Made by a program: the position numbers and the translations under genes | Shown: positions 1-6,187 of the stretch, in pieces | Position numbering within the stretch: the stretch's first letter is position 1 | How the letters are laid out: every line of letters begins with the position of its first letter | The notes under the pieces: generated by a model | Database searches by the model: none | Told to the model about the DNA's origin: nothing | What the model saw: the letters and a program-made list of their open reading frames with translations, nothing else | IMG/VR virus record: IMGVR_UViG_3300042445_000981 | Coordinates: 1 to 25,340 of that record | Source: a virus | Length of the DNA stretch: 25,340 nt | Direction: 5' to 3' (one strand)

Positions 1-165
1 GGTATCGAGATTTACTCAGGTGTTAGATATAAAATTATATCATGCCAGGTATATAGAAGGTTTGTGGATAAGTTGTTAATAAAGAATTCACCAAATCGTT
101 ATAATTGGTTTTTAAGGTTTGTGAGGGAAATTATATTAGACCAGGAAAACAATGTGTATAATTAA
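1..165 (+). CDS. C-terminal end of a gene of unknown function, cut by the window start
   Basis: Frame 1 is open from the first base to a TAA at 163-165, giving 54 residues rich in basic and aromatic residues (for example RYNWFLRFVREI). No start codon with a ribosome site is seen, so the gene would begin left of the window. An open frame of this length in such AT-rich DNA is suggestive but not proof. No family was recognised. The sequence TGTGGATAA at 63-71 lies inside it and is probably just codons. Confidence 0.4.
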   Translation, partial: GIEIYSGVRYKIISCQVYRRFVDKLLIKNSPNRYNWFLRFVREIILDQENNVYN

Positions 166-250
166 TATATATAAAGAAAAAAAGAATATCCTAATACCTT
201 AGATATCTTATATATATTATATATAAAGATATATTATATATAGGTCGAAA
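166..250. other. AT-rich spacer between convergent genes
   Basis: This stretch lies between the stop of the left-end gene and the stop of the minus-strand membrane protein gene. It is almost pure A/T with repeated TATATA and ATATCTTATATATA blocks, which can fold back on themselves. It may act as a bidirectional termination zone, but no G/C-rich stem is present. Confidence 0.3.
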
Positions 251-472
251 TTATTTTTTAGGCTTAGAAGGTTTTTTAGAGTTCGACAATAAGATGTCAT
301 AGATGATTTCTACCTTTTGTTCTAAGCGGTTTACTTGATCTTTCATGGATGATCCTGAGTTCGGACGAAGTTCGCTGAGGTAATGTTTTACTAACCATCT
401 AACACCTAAAGCGATAGATCCGATTATGGATATAATACTCACGATAATTTCGGCAGCCATTTTTAAGTCCAT
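251..472 (-). CDS. Small membrane protein, holin-like, actinophage type
   Basis: A 73-residue protein. Residues 6-28 form one hydrophobic membrane segment (EIIVSIISIIGSIALGVRWLV). It is followed by a basic/polar linker with LRPNSGSSMKDQVNRLEQ, a short coiled coil, and a Lys/Pro-rich tail (KKPSKPKK). Small single-span proteins with an LRPN-SS-DQVNR-E segment are frequent in actinophages, often near lysis genes and sometimes annotated as holins. The start at 472 (MDLK) was chosen because a TATAAT lies 9 bp upstream; a longer frame to 577 exists but has no initiation signal. A holin role is inferred from form only. Confidence 0.72.
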   Translation of the reverse strand: MDLKMAAEIIVSIISIIGSIALGVRWLVKHYLSELRPNSGSSMKDQVNRLEQKVEIIYDILLSNSKKPSKPKK

Positions 473-617
473 TGTACTAAAATTATAACAGAGTTTTACA
501 TTTTTTTGAACGGTAGTTCGATCGCCCGACAAATAGAAGTAACAAACCCTAGCATTGACAATTTCTGCATGACACATGCCCTTATGTCAACCTATGGTTA
601 TTTTCTATAGTATAGGC

Positions 618-623
618 TATAAT
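618..623 (+). promoter_or_regulatory. -10 hexamer TATAAT of the 650-2829 operon
   Basis: A perfect TATAAT lies 26 bp before the ATG at 650 and is followed by a ribosome site (GAAAGGG, about 639-645). No good -35 hexamer is seen 16-18 bp upstream. It is the only evident promoter for the oxygenase run that follows. Confidence 0.45.
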
Positions 624-649
624 GGTATGAAGACCGAGAAAGGGTATAT

Positions 650-835
650 ATGTACAGAGATGAAGCAGTCAAACTAATGTGTGAAACTGTAAATGCATAT
701 AACAGAGAACTAGTTAACACTGGTGCTATTTCTAGCCAAGAAATGGAACAATTTATTGAACAAGGTTCAGAGCAACTAAACTTCATGAATGGTTTGTTAT
801 ATGACACATTAAAAGAACATGGTGTTATTTCTTAA
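650..835 (+). CDS. Hypothetical small acidic helical protein
   Basis: A 61-residue protein with no recognised family and a helical, Glu/Gln-rich composition (SSQEMEQFIEQGSEQLNFMNGL). It starts at an ATG after GAAAGGG, and its TAA is immediately followed by the ATG of the first oxygenase. It is therefore probably co-transcribed and translationally coupled with the oxygenase trio. An opposite-strand frame at 598-807 is its shadow. The role is unknown. Confidence 0.65.
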   Translation: MYRDEAVKLMCETVNAYNRELVNTGAISSQEMEQFIEQGSEQLNFMNGLLYDTLKEHGVIS

Positions 836-1465
836 ATGAAATGGCCAGAAAAAGACAAACCTTATTTTGATTTAAAACCACAAGTAATACCAAATTTTTT
901 TAGCGAATCAGAATACAAAGGTTTGTACGAACTTATAGAAAAAAATAACTTTGGCAAAGATGAATGCAATGAGCCAATGGGATACTTTTCTAGAAACGTT
1001 CATATTGAAGAACCTTATAACCAGATAATGCTGGATAAGATTAATGAGATATATCCGTTAAATAGTGATCCACGTAAGCATATGTTTGTTTATAATAGGT
1101 ATACATGGAAAACTGGATACCCGCCAGTTTTAAAACCACATTTTGACACTATGATTGATGCTGGATCTATTACGTTAACTATTATTTTAGACACTACACT
1201 TGATTGGAATATCATTGCTGAAGATGAAGAGTTTGAAGTTAAATCAAATCAAGCATTCTTGTTTTCAGGAACACACCACTTACACTGGAGACCAAAAATA
1301 GAATTTAATCCAGATGACTATTACGATATTTTTCTTTGTCAATTTTTAGATAAAGATCCAGTGGAGTTAACAGAAAAATATTGGGATGAAATGGTTTCAA
1401 ATAGATCAGAAAAAAGTACAGATTGGTGGAGGCAATATGAGTCCAGATTGTCAGAGAAAAAATGA
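836..1465 (+). CDS. Predicted 2OG-Fe(II) oxygenase, paralogue A1
   Basis: A 209-residue protein, read as a non-haem iron, 2-oxoglutarate-dependent oxygenase of the double-stranded beta-helix fold. The proximal iron motif is H102-x-D104 (KPHFDT). The distal region reads FSGTHHLHWRP, where H150 is the likely distal ligand and R152 or a nearby residue would bind 2-oxoglutarate. It ends in a DxYYDIFLCQF strand. The block is shared with the next two genes, so they arose by tandem duplication. The usual H-x10-R spacing of prolyl-hydroxylase-like enzymes is absent, so this is a divergent subfamily. The substrate is unknown. Its end overlaps the next gene by 4 bp (ATGA). Confidence 0.62.
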   Translation: MKWPEKDKPYFDLKPQVIPNFFSESEYKGLYELIEKNNFGKDECNEPMGYFSRNVHIEEPYNQIMLDKINEIYPLNSDPRKHMFVYNRYTWKTGYPPVLKPHFDTMIDAGSITLTIILDTTLDWNIIAEDEEFEVKSNQAFLFSGTHHLHWRPKIEFNPDDYYDIFLCQFLDKDPVELTEKYWDEMVSNRSEKSTDWWRQYESRLSEKK

Positions 1466-2091
1466 GTCTAACCAAGTATGAAAACCTTCAATCTGAAATA
1501 ATTGGAAACGTATTTAGTGATGATGAGTTTAAAGATTTGTATGACACTTTTCAAAAATCAAAAAATGATTATACAATAGTTCCAGAATTAGGATATGCTG
1601 CTTATTGGATTGAACTTGAAGAAGATTTACAATCAGTTTTAAAATCAATTATAGAAAAAAAACTAGATGTTAAAGTATCTAAGATAGAAGCACACTATGC
1701 TAGATACTCACTTAAGACAGGTCACAAACCTTTACTTATGCCACATTATGATAGGGCTTTACCCAATGCTACGTTTTCTCTTGGTGTAGTTTTAGATAAT
1801 ACTTTAGATTGGGAGTTGTTTGTTGAAGGAAATGGTTTTATACCCCGCAGAAATGACGCAGTGTTGTTTTCAGGATCTCATCAGATTCATTGGAGACCAG
1901 ATATAGAATTTAAAGATGATGATTATTATGACATTATGGTATGTCAATTTTATGAAGATACAGACAACGATTTGACTTTAAGTGAAGAACATAAAGAACA
2001 TATGGATAAAATAACTGGCAAATGGTGTCTTGAATGGGAAAGACTATATGATGTTGAAACTTATAATAAAAAGATGGGATATAATGATTAA
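1462..2091 (+). CDS. Predicted 2OG-Fe(II) oxygenase, paralogue A2
   Basis: A 209-residue protein, the same length as its upstream paralogue. Iron-binding motifs are MPHYD (H95, D97) and FSGSHQIHWRP (H143, R145), followed by DDDYYDIMVCQF. The N-terminal half diverges strongly from A1 while the core around the metal site is conserved, suggesting different substrates on the same chemistry. The start ATG overlaps the A1 stop in an ATGA junction, indicating coupled translation. The assignment rests on motif recognition only. Confidence 0.62.
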   Translation: MSLTKYENLQSEIIGNVFSDDEFKDLYDTFQKSKNDYTIVPELGYAAYWIELEEDLQSVLKSIIEKKLDVKVSKIEAHYARYSLKTGHKPLLMPHYDRALPNATFSLGVVLDNTLDWELFVEGNGFIPRRNDAVLFSGSHQIHWRPDIEFKDDDYYDIMVCQFYEDTDNDLTLSEEHKEHMDKITGKWCLEWERLYDVETYNKKMGYND

Positions 2092-2106
2092 GGAGATAGG
2101 AAAAAT

Positions 2107-2829
2107 ATGAAACTAGAAGTAGGTCCTTTAGATCCTAAATGGAAGGCACATCACATTGAGCCTGCCAAACCTGATCATTTTGTAGAAGAAAACTTTTTTA
2201 CTGCCGAAGAATATGGTGCAATTTATGACGTTGTTGTAAAAACCATGCAAAGAGGATTAGACGAAGCAGGAGACAAGTGGGCTTTCTTTCTTAAGATTTC
2301 TAATAACGGATTTTATATTTTAAATGAAGATGATGAAGGAAAAGTTGTTTATCCTCAATCTGTTAAAGATAAGATTAAATCTAGAATGGAAACACTAATG
2401 GGAGAACCAGTTCATAACCCAGGAGTATTTTTTGCTAGATATACCAAAGATGCTGGAATGCCTAGCCTTATGCCACATTGCGACAAACATCACGATAGAA
2501 TGCATGTGACAAACACAATTCAATTAAATAAAACAGTTGATTGGGATTTTTATGTAGAAGATACATTATATAAGACTAACGCTAATGATGCTGTATGGTT
2601 CTCAGGATCTCATCACGTACACTTTAGACCAGATTCAAACTTTAAAGATGAAGACTATTATGATATATTCTTAGTGTCTTCTCAAAGAGTTAATGATGAA
2701 AAGAATCCACTTGATCAAAAATGGTTCGATACCCAAGAAAATTTATGTGGTCATTTTATGAATGAAAGATACAAACCTTTGTTTGAAAAAACTTTAAAGA
2801 AACAATACGAAGTAGACGGTTGTCAATAA
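2107..2829 (+). CDS. Predicted 2OG-Fe(II) oxygenase, paralogue A3
   Basis: A 240-residue protein, third of the tandem set. It carries MPHCD (H124, D126) and FSGSHHVHFRP (H172, R174), followed by DEDYYDIFLV. It has a longer N-terminal region and a C-terminal extension with basic and aromatic residues. It starts 15 bp after the A2 stop behind a strong AAGGAG site (about 2090). The substrate is unknown; the position beside a glycosyltransferase/epimerase pair raises, but does not prove, a role in glycan or protein modification. Confidence 0.6.
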   Translation: MKLEVGPLDPKWKAHHIEPAKPDHFVEENFFTAEEYGAIYDVVVKTMQRGLDEAGDKWAFFLKISNNGFYILNEDDEGKVVYPQSVKDKIKSRMETLMGEPVHNPGVFFARYTKDAGMPSLMPHCDKHHDRMHVTNTIQLNKTVDWDFYVEDTLYKTNANDAVWFSGSHHVHFRPDSNFKDEDYYDIFLVSSQRVNDEKNPLDQKWFDTQENLCGHFMNERYKPLFEKTLKKQYEVDGCQ

Positions 2830-2833
2830 AAGT

Positions 2834-2953
2834 TTAATTTGGTCTTTCTTGATTATCTTCCCATAATTTAAGTTGACCAACACAGTCAGTATCGTACACA
2901 CAACAATCACAACTAACAGTCTCAAAAAACTCATTATATAAATAATCAGCCAT
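2834..2953 (-). CDS. Cys-rich 39-residue peptide
   Basis: ATG at 2953 to TAA at 2834, encoding MADYLYNEFFETVSCDCCVY and then DTDCVGQLKLWEDNQERPN. The Cys cluster C-x-C-C-x5-C could bind a metal. A TATACT hexamer (2960-2965, minus strand) lies exactly 6 bp before the ATG and there is no ribosome site, so the gene looks leaderless. Its promoter lies just past the glycosyltransferase stop. It ends 4 bp from the end of the convergent oxygenase A3. The function is unknown. Confidence 0.6.
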   Translation of the reverse strand: MADYLYNEFFETVSCDCCVYDTDCVGQLKLWEDNQERPN

Positions 2954-2959
2954 GACTAT

Positions 2960-2965
2960 AGTATA
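2960..2965 (-). promoter_or_regulatory. Leaderless-type -10 (TATACT) for the Cys-rich peptide
   Basis: TATACT on the minus strand, then 6 bp (ATAGTC), then ATG. With the usual 6-7 bp from -10 to transcription start, the first base of the mRNA would be the start codon. The -35 region is weak. Confidence 0.5.
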
Positions 2966-2970
2966 CACCT

Positions 2971-3783
2971 TTATTGCTTTATGTCGTAAACTGTTGGGTT
3001 AGCCTTTTTGTTAACTATAACCTGATCCATATACGCGTTCCACTTTTCTACAAAACCTTCAACCTTAATAGCCTCAGACCATTCTTTAATAAACTCTAAC
3101 TCATCATCTAACGTTATTTTATATTGTTTCTTAATACCAGAACGATTAATCTTAATAGTAGTAGAAAACCTTGAACCCTTTGCCTTAAAATCTTTTACCT
3201 TTACAAACTTAAGCCACATGTTATGATCAGTACCCAATGCATTAGGAGCAGCAGTCCAACCACCCACCCTATCAAATATTTTTTTAGTATGCATAACTCC
3301 AGTAAGTGATACAAAATTATAAGCCTTAAAATAAATTGCATCAACCTTATTATCTAAAAATCTACCAAGATACTCTGCTTTAGTATCTTTTTGCTTAACC
3401 ATATATGGAACAGGATTAACAAAATCATACCCCTGTATCTCCTCAAGCATCTTTTCTATATGATTATGAATTAACAAATCATCATCCCCACAATACGTTA
3501 TATACTTAGGGTTAAAATCTTCTATTGGCTTATTTCTATGTACCTCGCCAGTTTTACCAGTAAGTTTAGTCTTCTTATTATCATAGAAAAAAACTCTATC
3601 ATCTGAATCAACTATTTTCTGAATAATTTTTTTATATTCCTCAGTAACACCATCGCCTACAATTGCTAAGTTAAAATTTTTATATGACTGATTTAATATA
3701 CTATCTATAGTATAACTAAAAGTATGATCTCTAGAATGAGTTGGTACTATAACCAGAACATCTTTATTGACAAGAGGATGCAT
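2971..3783 (-). CDS. GT2-family glycosyltransferase (GT-A fold)
   Basis: About 270 residues. The N-terminus has the GT2 nucleotide-sugar-binding pattern: VLVIVPTHSRDHTFSYTIDS (residues 9-28) and LAIVGDG. YITYCGDDDLL has a DDD metal motif at 100-102. A W/D-containing acceptor region follows (GGWTAAPNALGTDHNMWLK). It would transfer a sugar from a nucleotide donor; the acceptor is unknown. The ATG at 3783 gives a start typical of the family; an upstream in-frame ATG at 3810 would lengthen the overlap with the cupin gene. The stop of the cupin gene lies 20 bp inside this gene, so the two are co-transcribed. Confidence 0.8.
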   Translation of the reverse strand: MHPLVNKDVLVIVPTHSRDHTFSYTIDSILNQSYKNFNLAIVGDGVTEEYKKIIQKIVDSDDRVFFYDNKKTKLTGKTGEVHRNKPIEDFNPKYITYCGDDDLLIHNHIEKMLEEIQGYDFVNPVPYMVKQKDTKAEYLGRFLDNKVDAIYFKAYNFVSLTGVMHTKKIFDRVGGWTAAPNALGTDHNMWLKFVKVKDFKAKGSRFSTTIKINRSGIKKQYKITLDDELEFIKEWSEAIKVEGFVEKWNAYMDQVIVNKKANPTVYDIKQ

Positions 3784-4327
3784 AGTTTTTAGGAAACACA
3801 CTAGAAACATCAAAAGGAATATCTTTAGTATTCCAATTTAACAAATATCTATCTGGTGCTTCATGATGATAAACTTCTGTTGGATGATTAATTAAAAATG
3901 TTTCATCTGTAGAAATATTAACATTCATATGCCACACGCCAGTTGGAATTACTAATTGTCTTATACCTTGAGGAGTTAATGTAACTTTTTGAATCATTCC
4001 ATATGTTGGAGAATCTAATCTTGGATCATATAAAATTGTTATGCACTCGCCACTAATCAAAGTATATCTATCTTTTTTCTCTAAATGAAGTCCCCAACCT
4101 TTTGATGTGTTATGTGCAATAGAAAACATGTATGCGTATACAACTGGATCTTTCCAAAAGTCTTCAGTACCGTTCCAAATTTCAAAAAGTCTTCCTCTAT
4201 GATCAACATGATTTATTGGCTTATTTGTAAGAACCCCATCAATAGATCCTTCGGTTCTAGTACCATCTTTAACTGTAGTCTGAACATCTTTGATAGCCTT
4301 GGCTACTGTCTCGTCAAAATTAATCAT
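3764..4327 (-). CDS. RmlC-like cupin, dTDP-sugar epimerase-like
   Basis: A 187-residue protein resembling dTDP-4-dehydrorhamnose 3,5-epimerases and related sugar isomerases. DHRGRLFEIW (42-51) is followed by GWGLHLEKKDRYTLISGE (77-94; the conserved His is H81), ITILYDPRLDSPTYG (96-110) and LVIPTGVWHMNVN, the usual RmlC order. Its normal role would be to make or reshape a deoxysugar nucleotide for the glycosyltransferase encoded immediately downstream. No RmlA, B or D gene is visible, so it may act on a host intermediate. The start at 4327 lies 6 bp after TATACT with no ribosome site: apparently leaderless. Confidence 0.75.
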   Translation of the reverse strand: MINFDETVAKAIKDVQTTVKDGTRTEGSIDGVLTNKPINHVDHRGRLFEIWNGTEDFWKDPVVYAYMFSIAHNTSKGWGLHLEKKDRYTLISGECITILYDPRLDSPTYGMIQKVTLTPQGIRQLVIPTGVWHMNVNISTDETFLINHPTEVYHHEAPDRYLLNWNTKDIPFDVSSVFPKNYASSCQ

Positions 4328-4333
4328 AGGTCA

Positions 4334-4339
4334 AGTATA
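4334..4339 (-). promoter_or_regulatory. Leaderless-type -10 (TATACT) for the cupin-glycosyltransferase operon
   Basis: On the minus strand TATACT, then TGACCT, then ATG at 4327, a 6-bp gap. The same arrangement occurs at 18181-18186 before the other sugar operon (TATAAT, then TGACAA). No clear -35. Confidence 0.5.
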
Positions 4340-4451
4340 CCTTATCTTTTAGAACCCCCACCACGCTTTAAGCAAATGATGGGGGCTTACGATTCTCAGA
4401 GATCATGTCCCTTGATAGAGCCGTGTATATATATTATAAAACCATTTTTAC

Positions 4452-4476
4452 TAAAATCTGAATATTTTGTTCAGAT
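4452..4476 (-). terminator. Possible terminator of the 5434-4581 minus operon
   Basis: Perfect 7-bp stem ATCTGAA/TTCAGAT with a 7-base loop, followed on the minus strand by TTTTAG. The stem is AT-rich and the T-run short, so efficiency would be modest. Confidence 0.3.
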
Positions 4477-4580
4477 GTATGATGCACGATCTAAAAAAAT
4501 AATTTAACAAAATATAGTGAGCACTTTTTTAGAGCACCCACTACACACTACCAAAACAAATTGACTACACACACCCAAAA

Positions 4581-4859
4581 CTATACCAAACCCTCATTGG
4601 TTAAACATGGGAATACTACAGACACCTCACCTGTTGCGTTGTATTCTTCCCACCCACCTTGATTGTATATAGCCGTAATTGCTCTATCTACTTCGATACC
4701 CTCGCCATATAGAAAAACATTTGACAACACTTCTGCTGTGTATTTATCTACACAATTATTGTTGTTGAAATACTTATGCCATACACCTATGGCTAGTATC
4801 GTAAATACTATTGTGTATAACACTAGTTGTAGGTTCTTTCCTCGTTGTGTTAGTTTCAT
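4581..4859 (-). CDS. Small membrane-anchored protein
   Basis: A 92-residue protein. A basic N-terminus (MKLTQRGKN) precedes a single hydrophobic segment at 11-28 (LQLVLYTIVFTILAIGVW). A roughly 60-residue C-terminal domain with two Cys follows. The charge pattern suggests N-in, C-out topology or an uncleaved signal anchor. No family was recognised. The ATG overlaps the stop of the upstream 48-residue gene in an ATGA junction. A plus-strand frame at 4663-4863 is its shadow. Confidence 0.7.
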   Translation of the reverse strand: MKLTQRGKNLQLVLYTIVFTILAIGVWHKYFNNNNCVDKYTAEVLSNVFLYGEGIEVDRAITAIYNQGGWEEYNATGEVSVVFPCLTNEGLV

Positions 4860-5002
4860 TTGATAACTACCTCACTTATCTCAGCACCTAATTCTATGGT
4901 GTTTAATATAATCTCTAATGCGTGTTGAATAGAGTGCGTTTCGTAAATGAACGGCACATCTAAGCCGTCATTTAATTTGCTAGTAATGGATATTGATTTC
5001 AT
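4856..5002 (-). CDS. Hypothetical 48-residue protein
   Basis: ATG at 5002 to TGA at 4856, encoding MKSISITSKLNDGLDVPFIY, then ETHSIQHALEIILNTIEL, then GAEISEVVIK. It overlaps both neighbours by 4 bp (ATGA), strong evidence for a real gene in a coupled minus-strand operon. It has a predicted alternating strand/helix pattern and no known motif. Function unknown. Confidence 0.65.
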   Translation of the reverse strand: MKSISITSKLNDGLDVPFIYETHSIQHALEIILNTIELGAEISEVVIK

Positions 5003-5169
5003 TTAACTAATAATCCTTTCTTTAATTCGTTTAATCTAGTTAGATGACAATCTAAGCATAGAAACATCATCTTGCATAGATTGTCTGTGTGACACATCTT
5101 AGTTACAGAGGTTTCACATCCTACGCATAGGAAAGTTATATCTACAATTTGAGTATTTATTTTATTCAT
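4999..5169 (-). CDS. 56-residue zinc-ribbon-like protein
   Basis: ATG at 5169 after AAAGGATT. Two CxxC knuckles, CVGC (15-18) and CLDC (38-41), are separated by 19 residues, as in small zinc ribbons, with two extra Cys in between (C26, C32). The tail is basic. It ends in an ATGA overlap with the next gene. A nucleic-acid- or protein-binding adaptor is possible; no specific family was recognised. Confidence 0.65.
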   Translation of the reverse strand: MNKINTQIVDITFLCVGCETSVTKMCHTDNLCKMMFLCLDCHLTRLNELKKGLLVK

Positions 5170-5347
5170 ATTTTAATCCTTTCAAGATTTTATTTAATTT
5201 AATTCTTGGGGGTCTTATTTGCTAGGCTCACCCTCTTATCGAGGTTTATTTGCTAGGCTCATACCCTTGCACATCTCTATTTAGTTATATTCTAAACCTA
5301 TCATGCTACCCTGACAAAGTCAAGGCGACACGCCGTAGGTTAGTCAC
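5170..5347. repeat. Intergenic region with a duplicated TTATTTGCTAGGCTCA
   Basis: The 16-bp sequence TTATTTGCTAGGCTCA occurs at 5215-5230 and again at 5246-5261, offset 31 bp. On the minus strand each copy can encode the start of a tiny frame: ATG-SLANKPR (5236-5262) and GTG-SLANKTPKN (5199-5231). Upstream on the minus strand lies TTTGTCAGGG, a possible promoter part. No larger gene is seen. The region is likely the leader of the 5169-4581 operon. Confidence 0.4.
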
Positions 5348-5434
5348 TTATTTTGTGTGACTTTCCTCACTTAGTCTAGATTCCTCTAGTCTAGTAAGGG
5401 CTTCCCATATATGGGCTGGTACTTTGTTATCCAT
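5348..5434 (-). CDS. 28-residue peptide with a strong ribosome site
   Basis: ATG at 5434, encoding MDNKVPAHIWEALTRLEESR followed by LSEESHTK. An excellent AAGGAGGT site stands 5 bases upstream on the minus strand. The composition suggests one amphipathic helix. It is the first gene after the origin-like segment. The strength of the ribosome site argues that the peptide is made; its role is unknown. Confidence 0.55.
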   Translation of the reverse strand: MDNKVPAHIWEALTRLEESRLSEESHTK

Positions 5435-5466
5435 TTGTACCTCCTTAATTTCTTTCATACTTTAAC

Positions 5467-5500
5467 TCTAGCAGGGGGGTCTGACATTTTTGACCCTTTT
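5467..5500 (-). promoter_or_regulatory. Probable promoter for the minus operon starting at 5434
   Basis: On the minus strand the region reads GGGTCAAAAATGTCAG, then ACCCCCC, then TGCTAGAGTTAAAG. A GTCAAA -35 and TAGAGT -10 stand 18 bp apart. The GTCAG plus C-run arrangement matches the plus-strand early promoters near 8248 and 11070, so this appears to be the minus-strand member of the same family. Confidence 0.45.
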
Positions 5501-5533
5501 AGATGAACGGAAGATGAACAGAAGATGAACAAA
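5501..5533. repeat. Three tandem 11-bp direct repeats (iteron-like)
   Basis: Units AGATGAACGGA (5501-5511), AGATGAACAGA (5512-5522) and AGATGAACAAA (5523-5533) are contiguous. The 11-bp period, about one helical turn, would place a bound protein on the same DNA face each time. The array sits directly upstream of a minus-strand promoter and 44 bp from a DnaA-box pair, as in plasmid and phage origins or repressor arrays. Confidence 0.6.
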
Positions 5534-5540
5534 TTTAGGG

Positions 5541-5595
5541 TTATCAACAAGCAACACGCCGTATATGTTAATAAAGTTATACACATTGTGGATAA
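5541..5595. other. DnaA-box cluster, candidate replication origin
   Basis: TTATACACA (5577-5585, plus) and TGTGGATAA (5587-5595, equal to TTATCCACA on minus) both match the TTATNCACA consensus and lie head to head, one base apart. A weaker TTATCAACA is at 5541-5549. AT-rich DNA separates them. Together with the adjacent iterons this is the most origin-like place in the window. CGCCCGAGC follows at 5606-5614. Confidence 0.5.
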
Positions 5596-5605
5596 CCTGT
5601 GAATT

Positions 5606-5681
5606 CGCCCGAGCCCTCGCTGATCATAGCCTACCTTTTACGTACGACAGTGAGTACCCCCCTCTCAGGGGGCAGGGTATC
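5606..5681. promoter_or_regulatory. Intergenic cassette: CGCCCGAGC, TTTTACGTACGACA, G/C hairpin
   Basis: CGCCCGAGC at 5606-5614, TTTTACGTACGACA at 5637-5650, then the hairpin CCCCCT-CTC-AGGGGG at 5658-5672. The hairpin lies 10 bp past the stop of the minus-strand gene 5682-5873 and may terminate it, though no T-run follows. The first two motifs recur elsewhere in the window. Confidence 0.5.
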
Positions 5682-5873
5682 TTATAACCTAACGAATGTA
5701 GGCCAGGTAATTCCACAAGCCTCTTGAAATTTAGCGTCATTGAATCTTTCATTTTCTGCTAAAAATAAATCGCCAAATTCCATAACGATTTCTTCAAAAG
5801 TAGTTTGAGGAATTTCATCCTTAAATTCTTTTAGTAAAGAAGCAACTTTTTCGAAGTGTTGTCTAGTCATCAT
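5682..5873 (-). CDS. Conserved phage-type small protein of unknown function
   Basis: A 63-residue protein beginning MMTRQHFEKVASLLKEF, with ENERFNDAKFQEACG near the end. The pattern of M-T-[RK]-x-H-F-E at the N-terminus and F-x-x-A-C-G at the C-terminus is one seen in small phage proteins of diverse hosts, function unknown. It starts behind AAAGGAAA; the first two codons are both ATG, so 5870 is an equal alternative. It diverges from the plus-strand small-gene operon across a shared promoter region. Confidence 0.7.
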   Translation of the reverse strand: MMTRQHFEKVASLLKEFKDEIPQTTFEEIVMEFGDLFLAENERFNDAKFQEACGITWPTFVRL

Positions 5874-6058
5874 TTTTTATTTCCTTTGTTTGTAGTTAAT
5901 TTTACTTTATCATATACCACTGACAAAAAGCCACTCGACACGCTCGGGGGGAAACGGACATTTAGTACATTTACGTACGACACGCCCTCCCCCCCTCCCA
6001 CAATTTGTCAGACCCCTGTGATAGGCTGAAAGCATAAGATAAAAGTTAGGATATAAAA
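5874..6058. promoter_or_regulatory. Divergent promoter region
   Basis: Minus direction: TTGTCA (5923-5928) and TAAAAT, 16 bp apart, serve the gene at 5873. The middle holds a minus-strand CCCGAGCGTGTCG, TTTACGTACGACAC (5970-5983) and a long C-run (to about 5998). Plus direction: TTGTCAGACCCC (6005-6016) resembles the -35 family seen elsewhere, but a well-spaced -10 for the gene at 6059 was not resolved. Confidence 0.45.
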
Positions 6059-6187
6059 ATGGGTTTTATAGAAATAGTAGATATAGATAATGACGGCGTG
6101 TCCGTTACAGAAATGTCAGAGGCTTCTGATATTGTAAGATTAGAAATTACATTAGCAATGATTTCAGAAATGAAAGGAAATAAATAA
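6059..6187 (+). CDS. Hypothetical 42-residue acidic protein
   Basis: ATG at 6059, encoding MGFIEIVDIDNDGVSVTEMS and then EASDIVRLEITLAMISEMKGNK. AGGA stands 8 bases upstream. It contains a DxDxDG stretch like the start of an EF-hand calcium loop, but the position-12 Glu falls one residue early, so calcium binding is doubtful. The next ATG follows the stop directly. It is the first gene of the 6059-8181 operon. Confidence 0.55.
   Translation: MGFIEIVDIDNDGVSVTEMSEASDIVRLEITLAMISEMKGNK

Larger units (their letters stand above)
4328..4580. other. Intergenic region with two hairpins, no gene seen
   Basis: It lies between the start of the cupin gene and the stop of the 4581-4859 gene, both on the minus strand. 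It has a CCCCCA/TGGGGG inverted repeat (about 4356-4387) around an inner GCTT/AAGC stem, and a 7-bp perfect stem ATCTGAA/TTCAGAT at 4456-4476. Read on the minus strand the second is followed by TTTT, so it is a weak terminator candidate for the operon ending at 4581. A plus-strand open frame across 4112-4507 looks spurious. Confidence 0.4.

Noticed and set aside
63-71. DnaA box TGTGGATAA near the left end
   Set aside because: It lies within an open frame and has none of the other cassette motifs beside it; probably chance.
598-807. Minus-strand frame of 69 residues
   Set aside because: Antisense to the plus gene at 650, which has a promoter, a ribosome site and coupling to the oxygenases.
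2971-3813. Longer start of the glycosyltransferase at 3810 or 3813
   Set aside because: It adds MMFLVCFLKT-like residues not typical of GT2 N-termini and a long overlap with the cupin gene; the ATG at 3783 is preferred.
4112-4507. A 131-residue plus-strand open frame
   Set aside because: It runs antisense through the well-supported cupin gene, has no ribosome site, and its product is Cys/Ile/Ser-rich nonsense typical of a shadow frame.
5356-5371. Second CRP-like site TGTGA-N6-TCACT
   Set aside because: One mismatch and inside the 28-residue coding region, downstream of its promoter; likely chance.
6080-6118. EF-hand calcium loop in the 42-residue protein
   Set aside because: DxDxDG is present but the Glu falls at position 11 instead of 12 and there are no flanking E/F helices.
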